Assembly: GCA_943372995.1 (NCBI GenBank)
Contig: CALSAQ010000004.1
Span: 124,001 to 188,000, forward strand
DNA length: 64,000 nucleotides
DNA from: CAJBVG01 sp943372995
GTDB lineage: Bacteria; Bacteroidota; Bacteroidia; Sphingobacteriales; Sphingobacteriaceae
Direction of reading: 5' to 3'
Shown: positions 26,154-35,143 of the stretch, piece by piece
Layout: each line of letters starts with the position of its first letter
Numbering within the stretch: position 1 is the first letter of the stretch
Program-made: the position numbers and the translations under genes
Notes under the pieces: model-generated
What the model saw: the letters and a program-made list of their open reading frames with translations, nothing else
Databases searched by the model: none
What the model was told of the DNA's origin: nothing

Positions 26154-26885
26154 ATGCAGCTCGTAATAGACAAAGGAAATACATTTACAAAAGTCTACAT
26201 ATTTGATGCAGATAGAATAGTAGCACGAGCAAAATTCGAATCGCTTGATTTATTTTTATTGGATAAAATATTTAAAGAATATTCAATAGAAGCAAGTATT
26301 TATTCACATGTAGGAAATAGTGAATCGGAGCCGTTAAAATTTTTAAAAACACATTCAAAATTTGTTGCTTTCGATTACTTAACACCTATTCCGATTCAAA
26401 ACAAATATACCAGTCCAACCACATTAGGCCTAGATCGTTTGGCTGCAGTTTGTGCAGCTTATCAGCTTTTTCCAAATCAAGATGCCCTTACAATAGACAT
26501 GGGAACTTGTATTACTTATGATTTTATTAATGATAAAGGAGAATATCTAGGAGGAGGGATCTCTCCAGGAATTAATATGCGTTTTAAGGCATTAAATACT
26601 TTTACAGCCCAACTACCGTTAATTGAGCCTGAAGCTAGAAAACCCAAACTCATCGGAGATGATACAGAAAGCTCAATAAGATCGGGTGTAATAAATGGAA
26701 CAATACAAGAGTTGATGGGGGTTATTGAGTTATATGAATTAAAATACCCTCAATTACAAGTGTTAGTTTGTGGGGGAGATCTGGCTTTTTTTGATACTCA
26801 GGTTAAAAATAGCATCTTTGCGCGTCCGGATTTGGTCGCTGAAGGCTTAAATACGATATTGCAATATAATGTTCAAAATAAATAG
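26154..26885 (+). CDS. coaX: Type III pantothenate kinase
   Basis: A 243-residue ASKHA-fold kinase that phosphorylates pantothenate, the first step of coenzyme A synthesis. The phosphate-1 motif is IDKGNTFTKVYIF (DxGNT with K), the second is LTIDMGTCITYDF, and the pantothenate-side segment is YLGGGISPGINMRFKAL. The LPLIEPE stretch and QVLVCGGDLAFF near the end also fit CoaX. It overlaps the following outer-membrane protein start by 17 bases, so the two are coupled. Confidence 0.94.
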   Translation: MQLVIDKGNTFTKVYIFDADRIVARAKFESLDLFLLDKIFKEYSIEASIYSHVGNSESEPLKFLKTHSKFVAFDYLTPIPIQNKYTSPTTLGLDRLAAVCAAYQLFPNQDALTIDMGTCITYDFINDKGEYLGGGISPGINMRFKALNTFTAQLPLIEPEARKPKLIGDDTESSIRSGVINGTIQELMGVIELYELKYPQLQVLVCGGDLAFFDTQVKNSIFARPDLVAEGLNTILQYNVQNK

Positions 26886-28134
26886 AATACTTGTCATTTT
26901 TACGCTATTCATTATAGCTAAACCCACTTTTGCTCAAAACGTTACGAGTACACCATATTCACAATTTGGCTTAGGTCACATTCAAAAAAATAATTCTGTA
27001 GTTACCTTAGGAATGGGAGGGGTAAGTAATGGATTGAGAATTGATAATACAATTAATAATCAAAACCCAGCTTCATATACAGCATTGCAATGGACTACAT
27101 TTGAAGTAGGAACGTTTTCTCAATTCATTAAACTAAAAAATAATACTGGAGAAGCTTTCAGAAATAACTCGGGATTGAGTTATATTAAGGTTGCATTTCC
27201 TATTGCGAAGAAATGGGGGGCAAGTTTCGGGTTAATACCAGTTTCGGGTATGGGTTATGAGTCTACTGTTCAATCAACATTTCTAGATACTCCTGTTACG
27301 AATATTTTTAATGGAGAAGGAGGTTTGAATCAGTTTTACATAGGAACGGGTTATAGTATTAATAAAAGATTAAGCGTTGGGCTTAATGCTTCATATTTAT
27401 TTGGCACATTAAATAGAAGCAAGGCTAATGAATTTGTCGATAGCCTTGGTTTCTTAAATACTCGTCAAACAAACTCAACAACTATTGGAAGTATTTTCTT
27501 GAATTATGGTATTCAATATAAATTAGAACTTAATGATAAGAGATATTTAACAATAGGCTTAAATGGGAATACTACTTCGAAATTGAGTGCAACTAGAAGT
27601 ACAGTAGCAACAAGATACTTCTACCAAAGTGGTACGGAAAGGTTAGTAGATACTACACAAAACACTTCAGATGAGAATGGAACTATTGTTTTCCCTATGA
27701 TTAATTCATTAGGATTTGCTTATGGTGAAACCAACAAATGGATGTTAGCCGCCGACATCACCTTAGGTCAATGGTCTCAATTAAAAGTGTTTGAGGTTAA
27801 TCAAAATTTAAAAAACACTTTTGATTTGAATATAGGGGGCTCTTATATTCCTAATGGAAACGCTGTTGGGAACTACTTTAAAAATATTGAATACCGATTC
27901 GGGTTTAACTATAATAAGTCTTACATAAACATCTTATCGCAAGACATTAATCAAATGAGTTTAGCTTGTGGATTTGGGTTACCATTACCAAAAACAGCAT
28001 CTAAAGTGAATTTAGGTTTTGAATTTGGTCAACGAGGAACCACTAAGTTAGGACTTATAAAGGAGAACTATATGGGCATTTATGCAGGCTTTAATTTCTG
28101 TGATAAATGGTTTATTCAACGTAAATATGATTAA
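26869..28134 (+). CDS. Outer-membrane beta-barrel protein of unknown function
   Basis: A 421-residue protein with a signal peptide (residues 1-22, ending IAKPTFAQ) and a long alternating beta pattern. It reads as an outer-membrane porin-like barrel: NVTSTPYSQFGLGHI, GMGGVSNGLRIDNTINNQNP and NQNPASYTALQW resemble FadL/PorV-type Bacteroidota barrels. The last strand ends MGIYAGFNFCDKWFIQRKYD. It lies between coaX and lptC, overlapping both neighbours. This neighbourhood is recurrent in flavobacteria from memory, and I infer an envelope role without naming a substrate. Confidence 0.75.
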   Translation: MFKINRILVIFTLFIIAKPTFAQNVTSTPYSQFGLGHIQKNNSVVTLGMGGVSNGLRIDNTINNQNPASYTALQWTTFEVGTFSQFIKLKNNTGEAFRNNSGLSYIKVAFPIAKKWGASFGLIPVSGMGYESTVQSTFLDTPVTNIFNGEGGLNQFYIGTGYSINKRLSVGLNASYLFGTLNRSKANEFVDSLGFLNTRQTNSTTIGSIFLNYGIQYKLELNDKRYLTIGLNGNTTSKLSATRSTVATRYFYQSGTERLVDTTQNTSDENGTIVFPMINSLGFAYGETNKWMLAADITLGQWSQLKVFEVNQNLKNTFDLNIGGSYIPNGNAVGNYFKNIEYRFGFNYNKSYINILSQDINQMSLACGFGLPLPKTASKVNLGFEFGQRGTTKLGLIKENYMGIYAGFNFCDKWFIQRKYD

Positions 28135-28681
28135 AAGAGCATTTCTTTTTAGTTCAATCATTTTAGTTTTATTCTCATCCTCTTGCGAAAATGACCTTTC
28201 TAAAGTAGAGAGCATAGCGAGTAATGAAGTAAGTTTACCCGTTGAAACTAGTAAAAAAGTTGAGCTTATTTACAGCGACTCCTCAATAGTTAGAGCAAAG
28301 CTAAATACCCCAGAGCTAAAGTTTTACAAGGTTGTAAATGCATATCATGAGATGCCAAAGGGCTTATATGTAGAATTTTATGGGGCTAATAAAACAATAG
28401 AGAGTACCTTGACTGCTAAGTATGGCAGGAAATTCCAAAATCAAGGTATAATTGAAGTTAAGGATAGTGTAGTAGTTATTAATAATAAAGGAGAACGGTT
28501 GGATACGGAGAAATTAATTTGGAATGAGAAAACCAAAAAAATATACACCAATAGTTTTGTAAGAATTACCACTCAAAAAGACATTATGTTTGGGGAAGGA
28601 ATGGAAGCAAACCAAAACTTCACCAACTACAGGATATATAAATATAGAGGCAGCGTTAGTTTAGAAGATAATGAACAGTAA
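28127..28681 (+). CDS. lptC: LPS export protein LptC
   Basis: A 184-residue lipoprotein starting MIKRAFLFSSIILVLFSSSC, whose lipobox cysteine is residue 20. The mature part has the LptC/OstA-like beta-jellyroll pattern: IYSDSSIVRAKLNTPELKFY, a K-Y-G-R segment with repeated Val/Lys strands, and FGEGMEANQNFTNYRIYK at the end. LptC bridges the inner-membrane LptBFG transporter to LptA for lipopolysaccharide transport. The frame extends upstream to 28082 inside the preceding barrel gene, but the signal-peptide start at 28127 is clearly right. It overlaps the barrel gene by 8 bases. Confidence 0.88.
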   Translation: MIKRAFLFSSIILVLFSSSCENDLSKVESIASNEVSLPVETSKKVELIYSDSSIVRAKLNTPELKFYKVVNAYHEMPKGLYVEFYGANKTIESTLTAKYGRKFQNQGIIEVKDSVVVINNKGERLDTEKLIWNEKTKKIYTNSFVRITTQKDIMFGEGMEANQNFTNYRIYKYRGSVSLEDNEQ

Positions 28682-28850
28682 ATTTCAAGAAAACATGTGG
28701 ATGATCATCTTTATGATCTGCTTACTCAGTTCCATATATGTTTATTTAAGTCAAAGAACTTTTTCTAAAGATTTCATTCCCATGGCATTAGCTACAGCAT
28801 TTGCCTTTTGGAGATTCTATAGTATCAGGAAAAGAAGGATTTCTAAATAG
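28671..28850 (+). CDS. Small two-span membrane protein (59 aa)
   Basis: An ATG 11 bases before the lptC stop opens a 59-residue frame: MNSKFQENMWMIIFMICLLS begins it, a second hydrophobic stretch is FIPMALATAFAFWRFY, and it ends in a basic tail SIRKRRISK. Two short membrane helices with a positive C-terminus are predicted, placing the tail in the cytoplasm. The overlap with lptC and the clean stop at 28848-28850 support a real coupled gene. I know no named family for it, although small membrane ORFs at this position occur in related genomes from memory. Confidence 0.68.
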   Translation: MNSKFQENMWMIIFMICLLSSIYVYLSQRTFSKDFIPMALATAFAFWRFYSIRKRRISK

Positions 28851-29002
28851 ATTTTCTAAGAAGATAAAATTTTGTATTTTGCGACCCCTTACGTAGCAGA
28901 GGTTTATTGGTTTTAATAACAATCAATGGGCTATAACGCACAAAAAAGGGAAATAAAAGCATAACAAAAACTAAAAAATAAAACTTACAATTAATAAAAG
29001 GT

Positions 29003-31102
29003 ATGGGATTAATGAATTCAATGCGCAACAGAGGTGGACTATTAGTCGGAGTAATAGCCTTTGCGATTGTAGCATTTTTAGCAGGTGATGTTCTGATATC
29101 AGGACGTAATATCTTTGGAAGTAATCCAACAGATATAGGTGAGATTAATGGCAAAAAAGTTGAAATCCAAGAGTTTCAAACAAAACTAGATGCTAATATA
29201 GAACAGTACAAAAAAAGCTCAAATCAACAGAGCTTAGATGAGAACATGACTGGTTACTTAGTAGATCAAACATGGAATCAGTTAGTATATGATGAGGTGA
29301 TGAAACAACGTATTGAAAAAGCAAACGTTAAGGTTTCACCAGAAGAATTGTTTGATATGATTCAAGGTTCAAACCCACATCCAGAAGTTCGTCGTGCTTT
29401 TACTAATCCTCAAACAGGAGTATTCGATCCATCACAAGTATTAACTTTCTTGAAAAATATGGATCAACAAGATCCAACAGGAGAAACTCGTAAACAATGG
29501 TTAAATTTCGAGAAAGCGATTCAAGAAGAAAGAGTTCGTCAGAAATACATGAACGCTGTAAAGGCTGGAATGTACGTTCCAACTGCTTTTGCAAAAGCTG
29601 ACTACATGGAGAAAAATAAACAAGCTACAGCTTCTTATGTATTGTTAGATTATACTACAGTTTCTGATTCGGCTATTAAAGTCTCAGAATCGGATTTGTC
29701 TAATTATTATAACGCAAACAAATACAAATTTAAACAAGCAGAAAACACTAGAAGCTTTGAATACATTTCAGTGGACATAGTACCTTCTAAAGAAGATACT
29801 TTAGAAACTAAAAAGTGGATTGATGAGCAATTCGTTGGTCTATCTAATTCTACAAACGATTCTACTTATGTGAACTTAAATGCTGAAACTAAATATAATG
29901 GAGCTTATGCAAAAAGAGGCGAATTGCCAGCTGCGCTTGATACCATTATGTTTAGTAAACCACAAGGATTTATTTATGGTCCATATATAGATGCAGGTGC
30001 ATATAAAGTGGCAAAATTAATAGGCATTAAATCGCTACCTGATTCGGTGCGTGCACGCCATATAATTTTACCAATGCAAGCAACTCAAGAAGCAACTAAA
30101 AAAACTGCTGATAGTATTAAAGCACTTATCGATGGTGGGGCTAATTTTGCAGCATTAGCTATGCAATTCTCTACTGATGGTACAAAAGATAAAGGTGGAG
30201 ATTTAGGTTATTTTGATAATAAAACTATGGATCCTATTTTCACCGACTTTTGTTTTAAAGGGAATAAAGGTAAAGTAGGTGTGGTATTATCTCAATTCGG
30301 GTATCATGTAGTTGAGATTCTTGATCAAAAGAACTTCAATAAACAAATTACTGTTGGGGTAATCGATCGTTCAATTACACCAAGTAATTCAACTACTCAA
30401 GCATTATTCAGCAAAGCAAATACTTTGTTGTCGAGCATAGAATCAGAAAAAGATTTTGATAATATCAAGTTAACAGATGGGTTTAGCAAAAGAGTAGCCG
30501 ATGATATTAAACAAACAGATCGCTTCGTAGCAGGTATACAAAATCCGAGAGAAGTTATTCGTTGGGCCTATAAAGCAGAGGTTGGAGATATCTCACCATT
30601 ATTCGAAGCTGGAAACAAATATGTTTTTGCTCGTTTAACTAAAGTGAAAGATGCTGGAACTGTACCTATGGAGTACATTAAAACAGAATTAGAAGCATTA
30701 GTTCGTAAAGAGAAAAAAGCAGAGCAATTGAAAGCTAAATTACAAACAGCACTTAACGGAGCAACATCAATTCAACAGGTAGCACAAAAAGCAGGAACTG
30801 TAGCTGCACCAGCAACTGGGTTAACATTCGGATTCCCTGTAATTCCAGGTGTTTCTAGAGAGCCAGAAGTAATAGGAGCTGTATTTGGTTCTGAAAAAGG
30901 TAAGTTTGTAGGACCTATTGCAGGCGAGCGTGGTGTTTATGTATTATACATTGATAATGTGGTAGATGCTTTGCCATTACCTGATTATACCTCAAATAAA
31001 AATGATCAATACTCTGTATTAAAAAATAGAGTAGATAACGAATTTTTAGAAGGTTTAAAGAAATCAGCAAAAATAAAAGACAATAGAATATTGTTCTATT
31101 AA
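29003..31102 (+). CDS. PpiD-like peptidylprolyl isomerase (SurA_N and rotamase domains)
   Basis: A 699-residue periplasmic folding factor anchored by one N-terminal helix (GLLVGVIAFAIVAFLAGDVL). A SurA-like N-domain (about residues 40-260) contains EIQEFQTKLDANIEQY and the helical chaperone arms. A parvulin rotamase domain sits near residues 350-450 (VRARHIILPMQ, GGDLGYFDNKTMDPIF, QFGYHVVEILDQ). Further repeats follow toward the C-terminus, which ends KIKDNRILFY. It helps outer-membrane proteins fold, matching its lptC neighbourhood. The start follows TTAATAAAAGGT and a 150-base leader (28851-29002) in which I see no other feature. A strong terminator follows at 31121. Confidence 0.9.
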   Translation: MGLMNSMRNRGGLLVGVIAFAIVAFLAGDVLISGRNIFGSNPTDIGEINGKKVEIQEFQTKLDANIEQYKKSSNQQSLDENMTGYLVDQTWNQLVYDEVMKQRIEKANVKVSPEELFDMIQGSNPHPEVRRAFTNPQTGVFDPSQVLTFLKNMDQQDPTGETRKQWLNFEKAIQEERVRQKYMNAVKAGMYVPTAFAKADYMEKNKQATASYVLLDYTTVSDSAIKVSESDLSNYYNANKYKFKQAENTRSFEYISVDIVPSKEDTLETKKWIDEQFVGLSNSTNDSTYVNLNAETKYNGAYAKRGELPAALDTIMFSKPQGFIYGPYIDAGAYKVAKLIGIKSLPDSVRARHIILPMQATQEATKKTADSIKALIDGGANFAALAMQFSTDGTKDKGGDLGYFDNKTMDPIFTDFCFKGNKGKVGVVLSQFGYHVVEILDQKNFNKQITVGVIDRSITPSNSTTQALFSKANTLLSSIESEKDFDNIKLTDGFSKRVADDIKQTDRFVAGIQNPREVIRWAYKAEVGDISPLFEAGNKYVFARLTKVKDAGTVPMEYIKTELEALVRKEKKAEQLKAKLQTALNGATSIQQVAQKAGTVAAPATGLTFGFPVIPGVSREPEVIGAVFGSEKGKFVGPIAGERGVYVLYIDNVVDALPLPDYTSNKNDQYSVLKNRVDNEFLEGLKKSAKIKDNRILFY

Positions 31103-31120
31103 AAAATAGTAAACAAAATT

Positions 31121-31156
31121 AAGCCCCGTTAGGATTACTAAACGGGGCTTTTTTAT
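31121..31156 (+). terminator. Rho-independent terminator after the PpiD-like gene
   Basis: AAGCCCCGTT, a loop of about 10 bases, then AACGGGGCTT and TTTTATTTTT. The GC-rich perfect stem with T run is the clearest terminator in the window. Confidence 0.95.
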
Positions 31157-31176
31157 TTTTTGATCCGAAAATGTAA

Positions 31177-31205
31177 TTTGAACTGCAAGTAAACAATTAC
31201 CTTTG
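31177..31205 (+). promoter_or_regulatory. Bacteroidota-type promoter of the DUF2480 operon
   Basis: TTTG (31177-31180), 17 bases, TACCTTTG (31198-31205), an exact match to TTTG-N17-TAnnTTTG. It sits directly after the terminator and about 50 bases before the ATG at 31257. Confidence 0.75.
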
Positions 31206-31256
31206 TATAAATGTATTATGTACTAGGTATTAAGTATAAAATACAAAGTAAGTAAG

Positions 31257-31763
31257 ATGGAAATAGTAAACAAAGTAGCACAAAGCGGTTTAATAAGCTT
31301 CGATTTAGCCAATTATTACGATAAAGGGGAAAGGGTATTGTACGATATTAAAGACAACCTATTTCATGGATTAATATTAAAGGAGAAGGATTTTAGAGAG
31401 TTCATAAAGACCCACGATTGGTCGCAATATAAAAGTAAAAATGTTGCGATAATTTGTAGTGTTGATGCTATTGTACCTACTTGGGCGTTTATGTTATTAG
31501 CAACTAAAATAGAACCATTTGCTAATATGGTGGTGTTTGGCGATTTAACGATACTAGAAGATGCATTATTTCGTCAAGCCTTATCTAAAATAGATTTGAA
31601 TGAATACAAAGACCAAAGGATAGTGGTTAAAGGATGTGGAGACATACCTGTTCCAGTATCTGCTTATGTAGAAATCACGAGATTGTTTAGGCCAATAGCA
31701 AAAAGTATAATGTATGGAGAACCATGTTCAACCGTACCATTATACAAGAAGATTGCAGAATAG
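31257..31763 (+). CDS. DUF2480 family protein
   Basis: A 168-residue soluble protein matching the Bacteroidota-specific DUF2480 family. Recognisable segments are VNKVAQSGLISFDLANYY, the acidic-basic KDNLFHGLILKEKDFREF, and KGCGDIPVPVSAYVEITR. The conserved cysteine in VKGCGDI and the final EPCSTVPLYKK are notable. Function unknown. It is the first gene of a forward unit with its own promoter, followed by DUF3108 and DUF3109 genes, an arrangement that suggests a shared but unknown envelope or metal-related job. Confidence 0.88.
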   Translation: MEIVNKVAQSGLISFDLANYYDKGERVLYDIKDNLFHGLILKEKDFREFIKTHDWSQYKSKNVAIICSVDAIVPTWAFMLLATKIEPFANMVVFGDLTILEDALFRQALSKIDLNEYKDQRIVVKGCGDIPVPVSAYVEITRLFRPIAKSIMYGEPCSTVPLYKKIAE

Positions 31764-31805
31764 TTGTTATAATTGCAAAAGTTTACCAAAAACACCTAAA
31801 TACAG

Positions 31806-32594
31806 ATGAAAAAAAGTATCATTTACGTTTTTCTATTTTCTATTTTCATTTTACGTTTTAATAGTACGGCAGTTGGGCAGTTACAACCCGATTTCAAATT
31901 AGGTGCTTTTCAAATTGGAGAGAAATTGAAATATACTGCACGATATGGTTTTATTCATGCTGCAGAGGTAACTTTTGAAGTACAAGAGTCGAAAAAAGAA
32001 ATGAATGGAAAGAAACCATTACATTTTGTAGCGAGTGGTCGAACTACCCCATCATTCGATTGGTTCATGAAAGTAAGACATCGTTATGATTCTTATGTGG
32101 ATCAAACTCAACTCCTACCTATGCAGTTCACCGAAAGTGTAAGAGAAGGAAAATATAAAAGAGATAGCTATGCCAATTTTGATCAAAAAGCAAATAAGAT
32201 TGTAGCTACTAAAGGCACTTTCAACTCACCTGATGTAACGTTTGATATTCTCTCAATGTACTACTTCGCACGTTGCTTAGATATTAAGAATGTTAAGGTT
32301 GGTGAAGTAATAAAGATGAAGTATTTTCTGGATGATGGTATATATCCATTAGATATAGAATATTTAGGTAGAGAAACAATTAATACCGAGAGTGGTAAAT
32401 TTGAATGCATTAAACTTAGTCCCGCTCTGCAACCAGGTAGGGTTTTCCGCAAAGACAGTAGAATGTATATGTGGATGACCAACGACGCAAATAGAATACC
32501 TGTAAAAGTAGAGGTGGAAATTTTAATTGGTTCATTAGTATTAGAATTAGAGAAATACGAGGGAGTCAAAAATCCATTAACATCATTACGATGA
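31806..32594 (+). CDS. DUF3108 domain protein, secreted
   Basis: A 262-residue exported protein with a signal peptide (MKKSIIYVFLFSIFILRF to about residue 24) and a DUF3108 beta-barrel-like domain: GEKLKYTARYGFIHAAEVTF, FVASGRTTPSFDWFMKVRHR and LDDGIYPLDIEYLGRETI. DUF3108 proteins lie in the lipocalin-like periplasmic class with unknown ligand. Its stop overlaps the next gene by four bases (32591-32594). The mature part lacks cysteines apart from one or two, so it is not a redox protein. Confidence 0.85.
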   Translation: MKKSIIYVFLFSIFILRFNSTAVGQLQPDFKLGAFQIGEKLKYTARYGFIHAAEVTFEVQESKKEMNGKKPLHFVASGRTTPSFDWFMKVRHRYDSYVDQTQLLPMQFTESVREGKYKRDSYANFDQKANKIVATKGTFNSPDVTFDILSMYYFARCLDIKNVKVGEVIKMKYFLDDGIYPLDIEYLGRETINTESGKFECIKLSPALQPGRVFRKDSRMYMWMTNDANRIPVKVEVEILIGSLVLELEKYEGVKNPLTSLR

Positions 32595-33148
32595 TACCTC
32601 ACGAAAACACCATTCTGTCTGATGAGTTATTTACCGAGCAATTTGTATGTAACTTAAATAAATGCAAAGGGGCTTGTTGTGTAGCCGGTGATTCAGGAGC
32701 TCCTCTGGAGGCCGATGAGCTTGAAATCATAGATAGAGTATTCGATAAAGTAAAACCTTACCTTAATGAAAAAGGATTAAAAGCCATTGAAGAGCAAGGA
32801 AAATGGACTCTTGATTTCGAAGGCGATTATACCACTACTTGTGTCGATGGTGATAAAGAATGTGCTTATGTCGTTTTTGAAAATGGAATAACACAATGTG
32901 CTTTTGAGAAAGCTTATAACGATGGGGCTATTGATTGGAAGAAACCAATATCATGTCATTTATACCCCATAAGAATTACTAAATACCCTGATTACGAAGC
33001 TCTTAATTACGACAGATGGAGCATTTGTAGTGATGCCTGCTCATTTGGGAAAGAGCTAAAAGTTACCGTTTTTGAGTTTCTTAAAGAACCATTAATCCGT
33101 AAATACGGAGAGGAATGGTATGAGCAAGTAAAGAATTATCGAAAATAA
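32591..33148 (+). CDS. DUF3109 family cysteine-rich protein
   Basis: A 185-residue cytoplasmic protein with many cysteines, of the DUF3109/YkgJ-like group. The pattern NLNKCKGACCVAGD near the start, ECAYVVFENGITQCAFEKAY, ISCHLYPIRI and WSICSDACSFGK supply the conserved cysteines that probably bind zinc or an iron-sulfur cluster. Function unknown. Overlap with the DUF3108 gene by four bases implies translational coupling. The 96 bases to rmlA hold a small imperfect palindrome but no convincing promoter. Confidence 0.86.
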   Translation: MIPHENTILSDELFTEQFVCNLNKCKGACCVAGDSGAPLEADELEIIDRVFDKVKPYLNEKGLKAIEEQGKWTLDFEGDYTTTCVDGDKECAYVVFENGITQCAFEKAYNDGAIDWKKPISCHLYPIRITKYPDYEALNYDRWSICSDACSFGKELKVTVFEFLKEPLIRKYGEEWYEQVKNYRK

Positions 33149-33244
33149 AAAATCCTAACACGCTTTATTGTAGTCTTTTCATTCGCTTAAAGCGAGATGG
33201 GTTTACTTTATTTTTACTATTTTCGTACTCTTAATAACTGTAAA

Positions 33245-34102
33245 ATGAAGGGAATAATTTTAGCAGGTGGTTCAGGCACACGCTTACATCCTCTAACACT
33301 GGCTATGAGTAAACAAATGATGCCAGTGTATGATAAACCTATGATTTATTATCCTTTATCGTGCTTAATGATGGCAGGTATTCGTGAAATATTAATTATT
33401 TCTACCCCTCATGATTTGCCAAATTTTGAACGATTATTAGGCGATGGATCGGCGTTAGGGTGCAAGTTTGTATACAAGGTGCAGGAGCAACCTAATGGAT
33501 TGGCCCAAGCGTTTGTAATAGGAGAAGAATTTATTGGTAAAGATAAAGTAGCATTAATATTAGGAGATAATATTTTTTATGGCTCAGGACTTTCTGAGTT
33601 ATTGCAAAGTAATAATAATCCGGATGGAGGAGTAGTTTACGCATACCATGTGAGCGATCCTGAGCGTTACGGAGTAGTTGAATTTGACGATAAGATGAAG
33701 GTGGTATCAATAGAGGAAAAACCAACGAATCCAAAGTCGAACTATGCGGTACCTGGATTATATTTTTACGATAATTCAGTAGTAGAGATTGCAAAGAATA
33801 TTAAACCCAGCGCAAGAGGGGAGTATGAAATTACAGATGTAAATAAAGAGTATTTAAAAAGAGGTACACTAAAAGTGAGTATACTCAACAGAGGTACTGC
33901 ATGGTTAGATACAGGTACATTTGCCTCATTAATGCAAGCTGGGCAATTTGTACAAGTAATAGAAGAGCGTCAGAATTTAAAAATTGGTTGTATAGAAGAG
34001 GTGGCTTATCGTATGGGTTATATAAATAAAACACAACTAGAAAAATTAGCTACACCATTAATAAAGAGTGGTTACGGACAATATTTAATGAACATTAAGT
34101 AG
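33245..34102 (+). CDS. rmlA: Glucose-1-phosphate thymidylyltransferase
   Basis: A 285-residue enzyme making dTDP-glucose from glucose-1-phosphate and dTTP. The nucleotide loop is MKGIILAGGSGTRLHPLTLA, followed by SKQMMPVYDKPMIYYPL, LILGDNIFYGSGL, and the sugar-site stretch RYGVVEFDDKMKVVSIEEKP, all typical of RmlA. The frame runs upstream to 33197, but the family always starts at MKGIILAGG, so I chose 33245. The companion genes rmlB, rmlC and rmlD are not in the window, so the dTDP-sugar product is unknown. Confidence 0.95.
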   Translation: MKGIILAGGSGTRLHPLTLAMSKQMMPVYDKPMIYYPLSCLMMAGIREILIISTPHDLPNFERLLGDGSALGCKFVYKVQEQPNGLAQAFVIGEEFIGKDKVALILGDNIFYGSGLSELLQSNNNPDGGVVYAYHVSDPERYGVVEFDDKMKVVSIEEKPTNPKSNYAVPGLYFYDNSVVEIAKNIKPSARGEYEITDVNKEYLKRGTLKVSILNRGTAWLDTGTFASLMQAGQFVQVIEERQNLKIGCIEEVAYRMGYINKTQLEKLATPLIKSGYGQYLMNIK

Positions 34103-34154
34103 TTTTTAATCTCTCTATTGATGAGGGATTAGGGTGAGGATAAAAAATATAAAA

Positions 34155-34160
34155 AAGGAG
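34155..34160 (+). promoter_or_regulatory. Unusually canonical Shine-Dalgarno site before the isomerase gene
   Basis: AAGGAG five bases before the ATG at 34166. Almost no other gene in the window has a purine-rich site of this kind, so it is noted as atypical for the genome. Confidence 0.5.
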
Positions 34161-34165
34161 AAGAA

Positions 34166-35143
34166 ATGAATTATTTAGGACCAGAATTAGCACAATTTTC
34201 TGATCAAATTGATTATGCCATTAAGAATTATAAATCTCATGGCAAGAAACTTAGCGATTTCAATCACATTGTAATTAGTGGTTTAGGTGGCTCAGGAATT
34301 TCAGGAAAAATCATTAAAAGTTATTTTCTAGATAAAATTAATTTACCAATAGAAACGGTTTCCGATTACCAATTGCCAAAATTTGTTAACGACAAAACAT
34401 TAGTGATTTTATGTTCTTATTCAGGTAATACAGAAGAGACACTAAGTGCATATGCCGATGCTACAAATAAAGGAGCAACAAAACTTGTACTCACAGTGGG
34501 AGGTAAAATTGCAGAGTTGGCAGAGAAAGATGGCACTTTAGTTTATAAAGCTGTTGGAGGTTTTCAACCTAGAGTTGCTTTTGGATATCCTATTACGTAT
34601 TTATTCCTCATATTCTCAGAATTATTAGGTTTGAATGAAGCTACTGATTTAAATTCAATTAAAGAAGTGGTGAGTAATGTTGATGATTATAAGAGAAGAT
34701 CATTGCATATAAAAAATCATTTTAACGATACAATTAAAAATAAGTATGTAATTATAGCTTCTCCAGATATGGAAGCTATAGCGATACGCTTTGCTCAGCA
34801 AGTACAAGAGAATGCGAAACTAGAAGCATTTGTGGTAGTCATTCCTGAAGCCAATCATAACGTAATTGAAACGTATTATGAAAAATGGGATTCCAATTAT
34901 ATTATGATTAATTCTGGAACAAACTCAAGAATAAATTTAAGATTTCATTTTATAAAGGAATTGCTCAATTCGTATGGTTCAGTAGTAGTTGAATTAGAAA
35001 CTAAAGCGGCTACCATGGCCCATATTTATGATACTGTTTATCTATTAGATTGGGTAAGCTTACAAATAGCTCATACTGTGAATGCTGTTTCCAATCAGAT
35101 AAAAAACATCATCGATTTAAAAAACTTTTTAAGTAATAAATAG
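34166..35143 (+). CDS. Bifunctional phosphoglucose/phosphomannose isomerase (SIS domain)
   Basis: A 325-residue enzyme with two SIS domains. The first has VISGLGGSGISGKIIKSYF and LCSYSGNTEETLSAYADATN, the phosphosugar loop of the PGI/PMI family. The second half carries VIIASPDMEAIAIRFAQQVQ, ending in helical SNQIKNIIDLKNFL. It would interconvert glucose-, fructose- and mannose-6-phosphates. Placement directly before GDP-mannose dehydratase, with a one-base overlap at 35143, suggests it supplies mannose-6-phosphate to GDP-mannose. A GDP-mannose pyrophosphorylase is not in the window. Confidence 0.84.
   Translation: MNYLGPELAQFSDQIDYAIKNYKSHGKKLSDFNHIVISGLGGSGISGKIIKSYFLDKINLPIETVSDYQLPKFVNDKTLVILCSYSGNTEETLSAYADATNKGATKLVLTVGGKIAELAEKDGTLVYKAVGGFQPRVAFGYPITYLFLIFSELLGLNEATDLNSIKEVVSNVDDYKRRSLHIKNHFNDTIKNKYVIIASPDMEAIAIRFAQQVQENAKLEAFVVVIPEANHNVIETYYEKWDSNYIMINSGTNSRINLRFHFIKELLNSYGSVVVELETKAATMAHIYDTVYLLDWVSLQIAHTVNAVSNQIKNIIDLKNFLSNK

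Noticed and set aside
33197..33244. Sixteen-residue N-terminal extension of rmlA
   Set aside because: The extension is aromatic and unlike the family, whose start is MKGIILAGG; treated as leader sequence.
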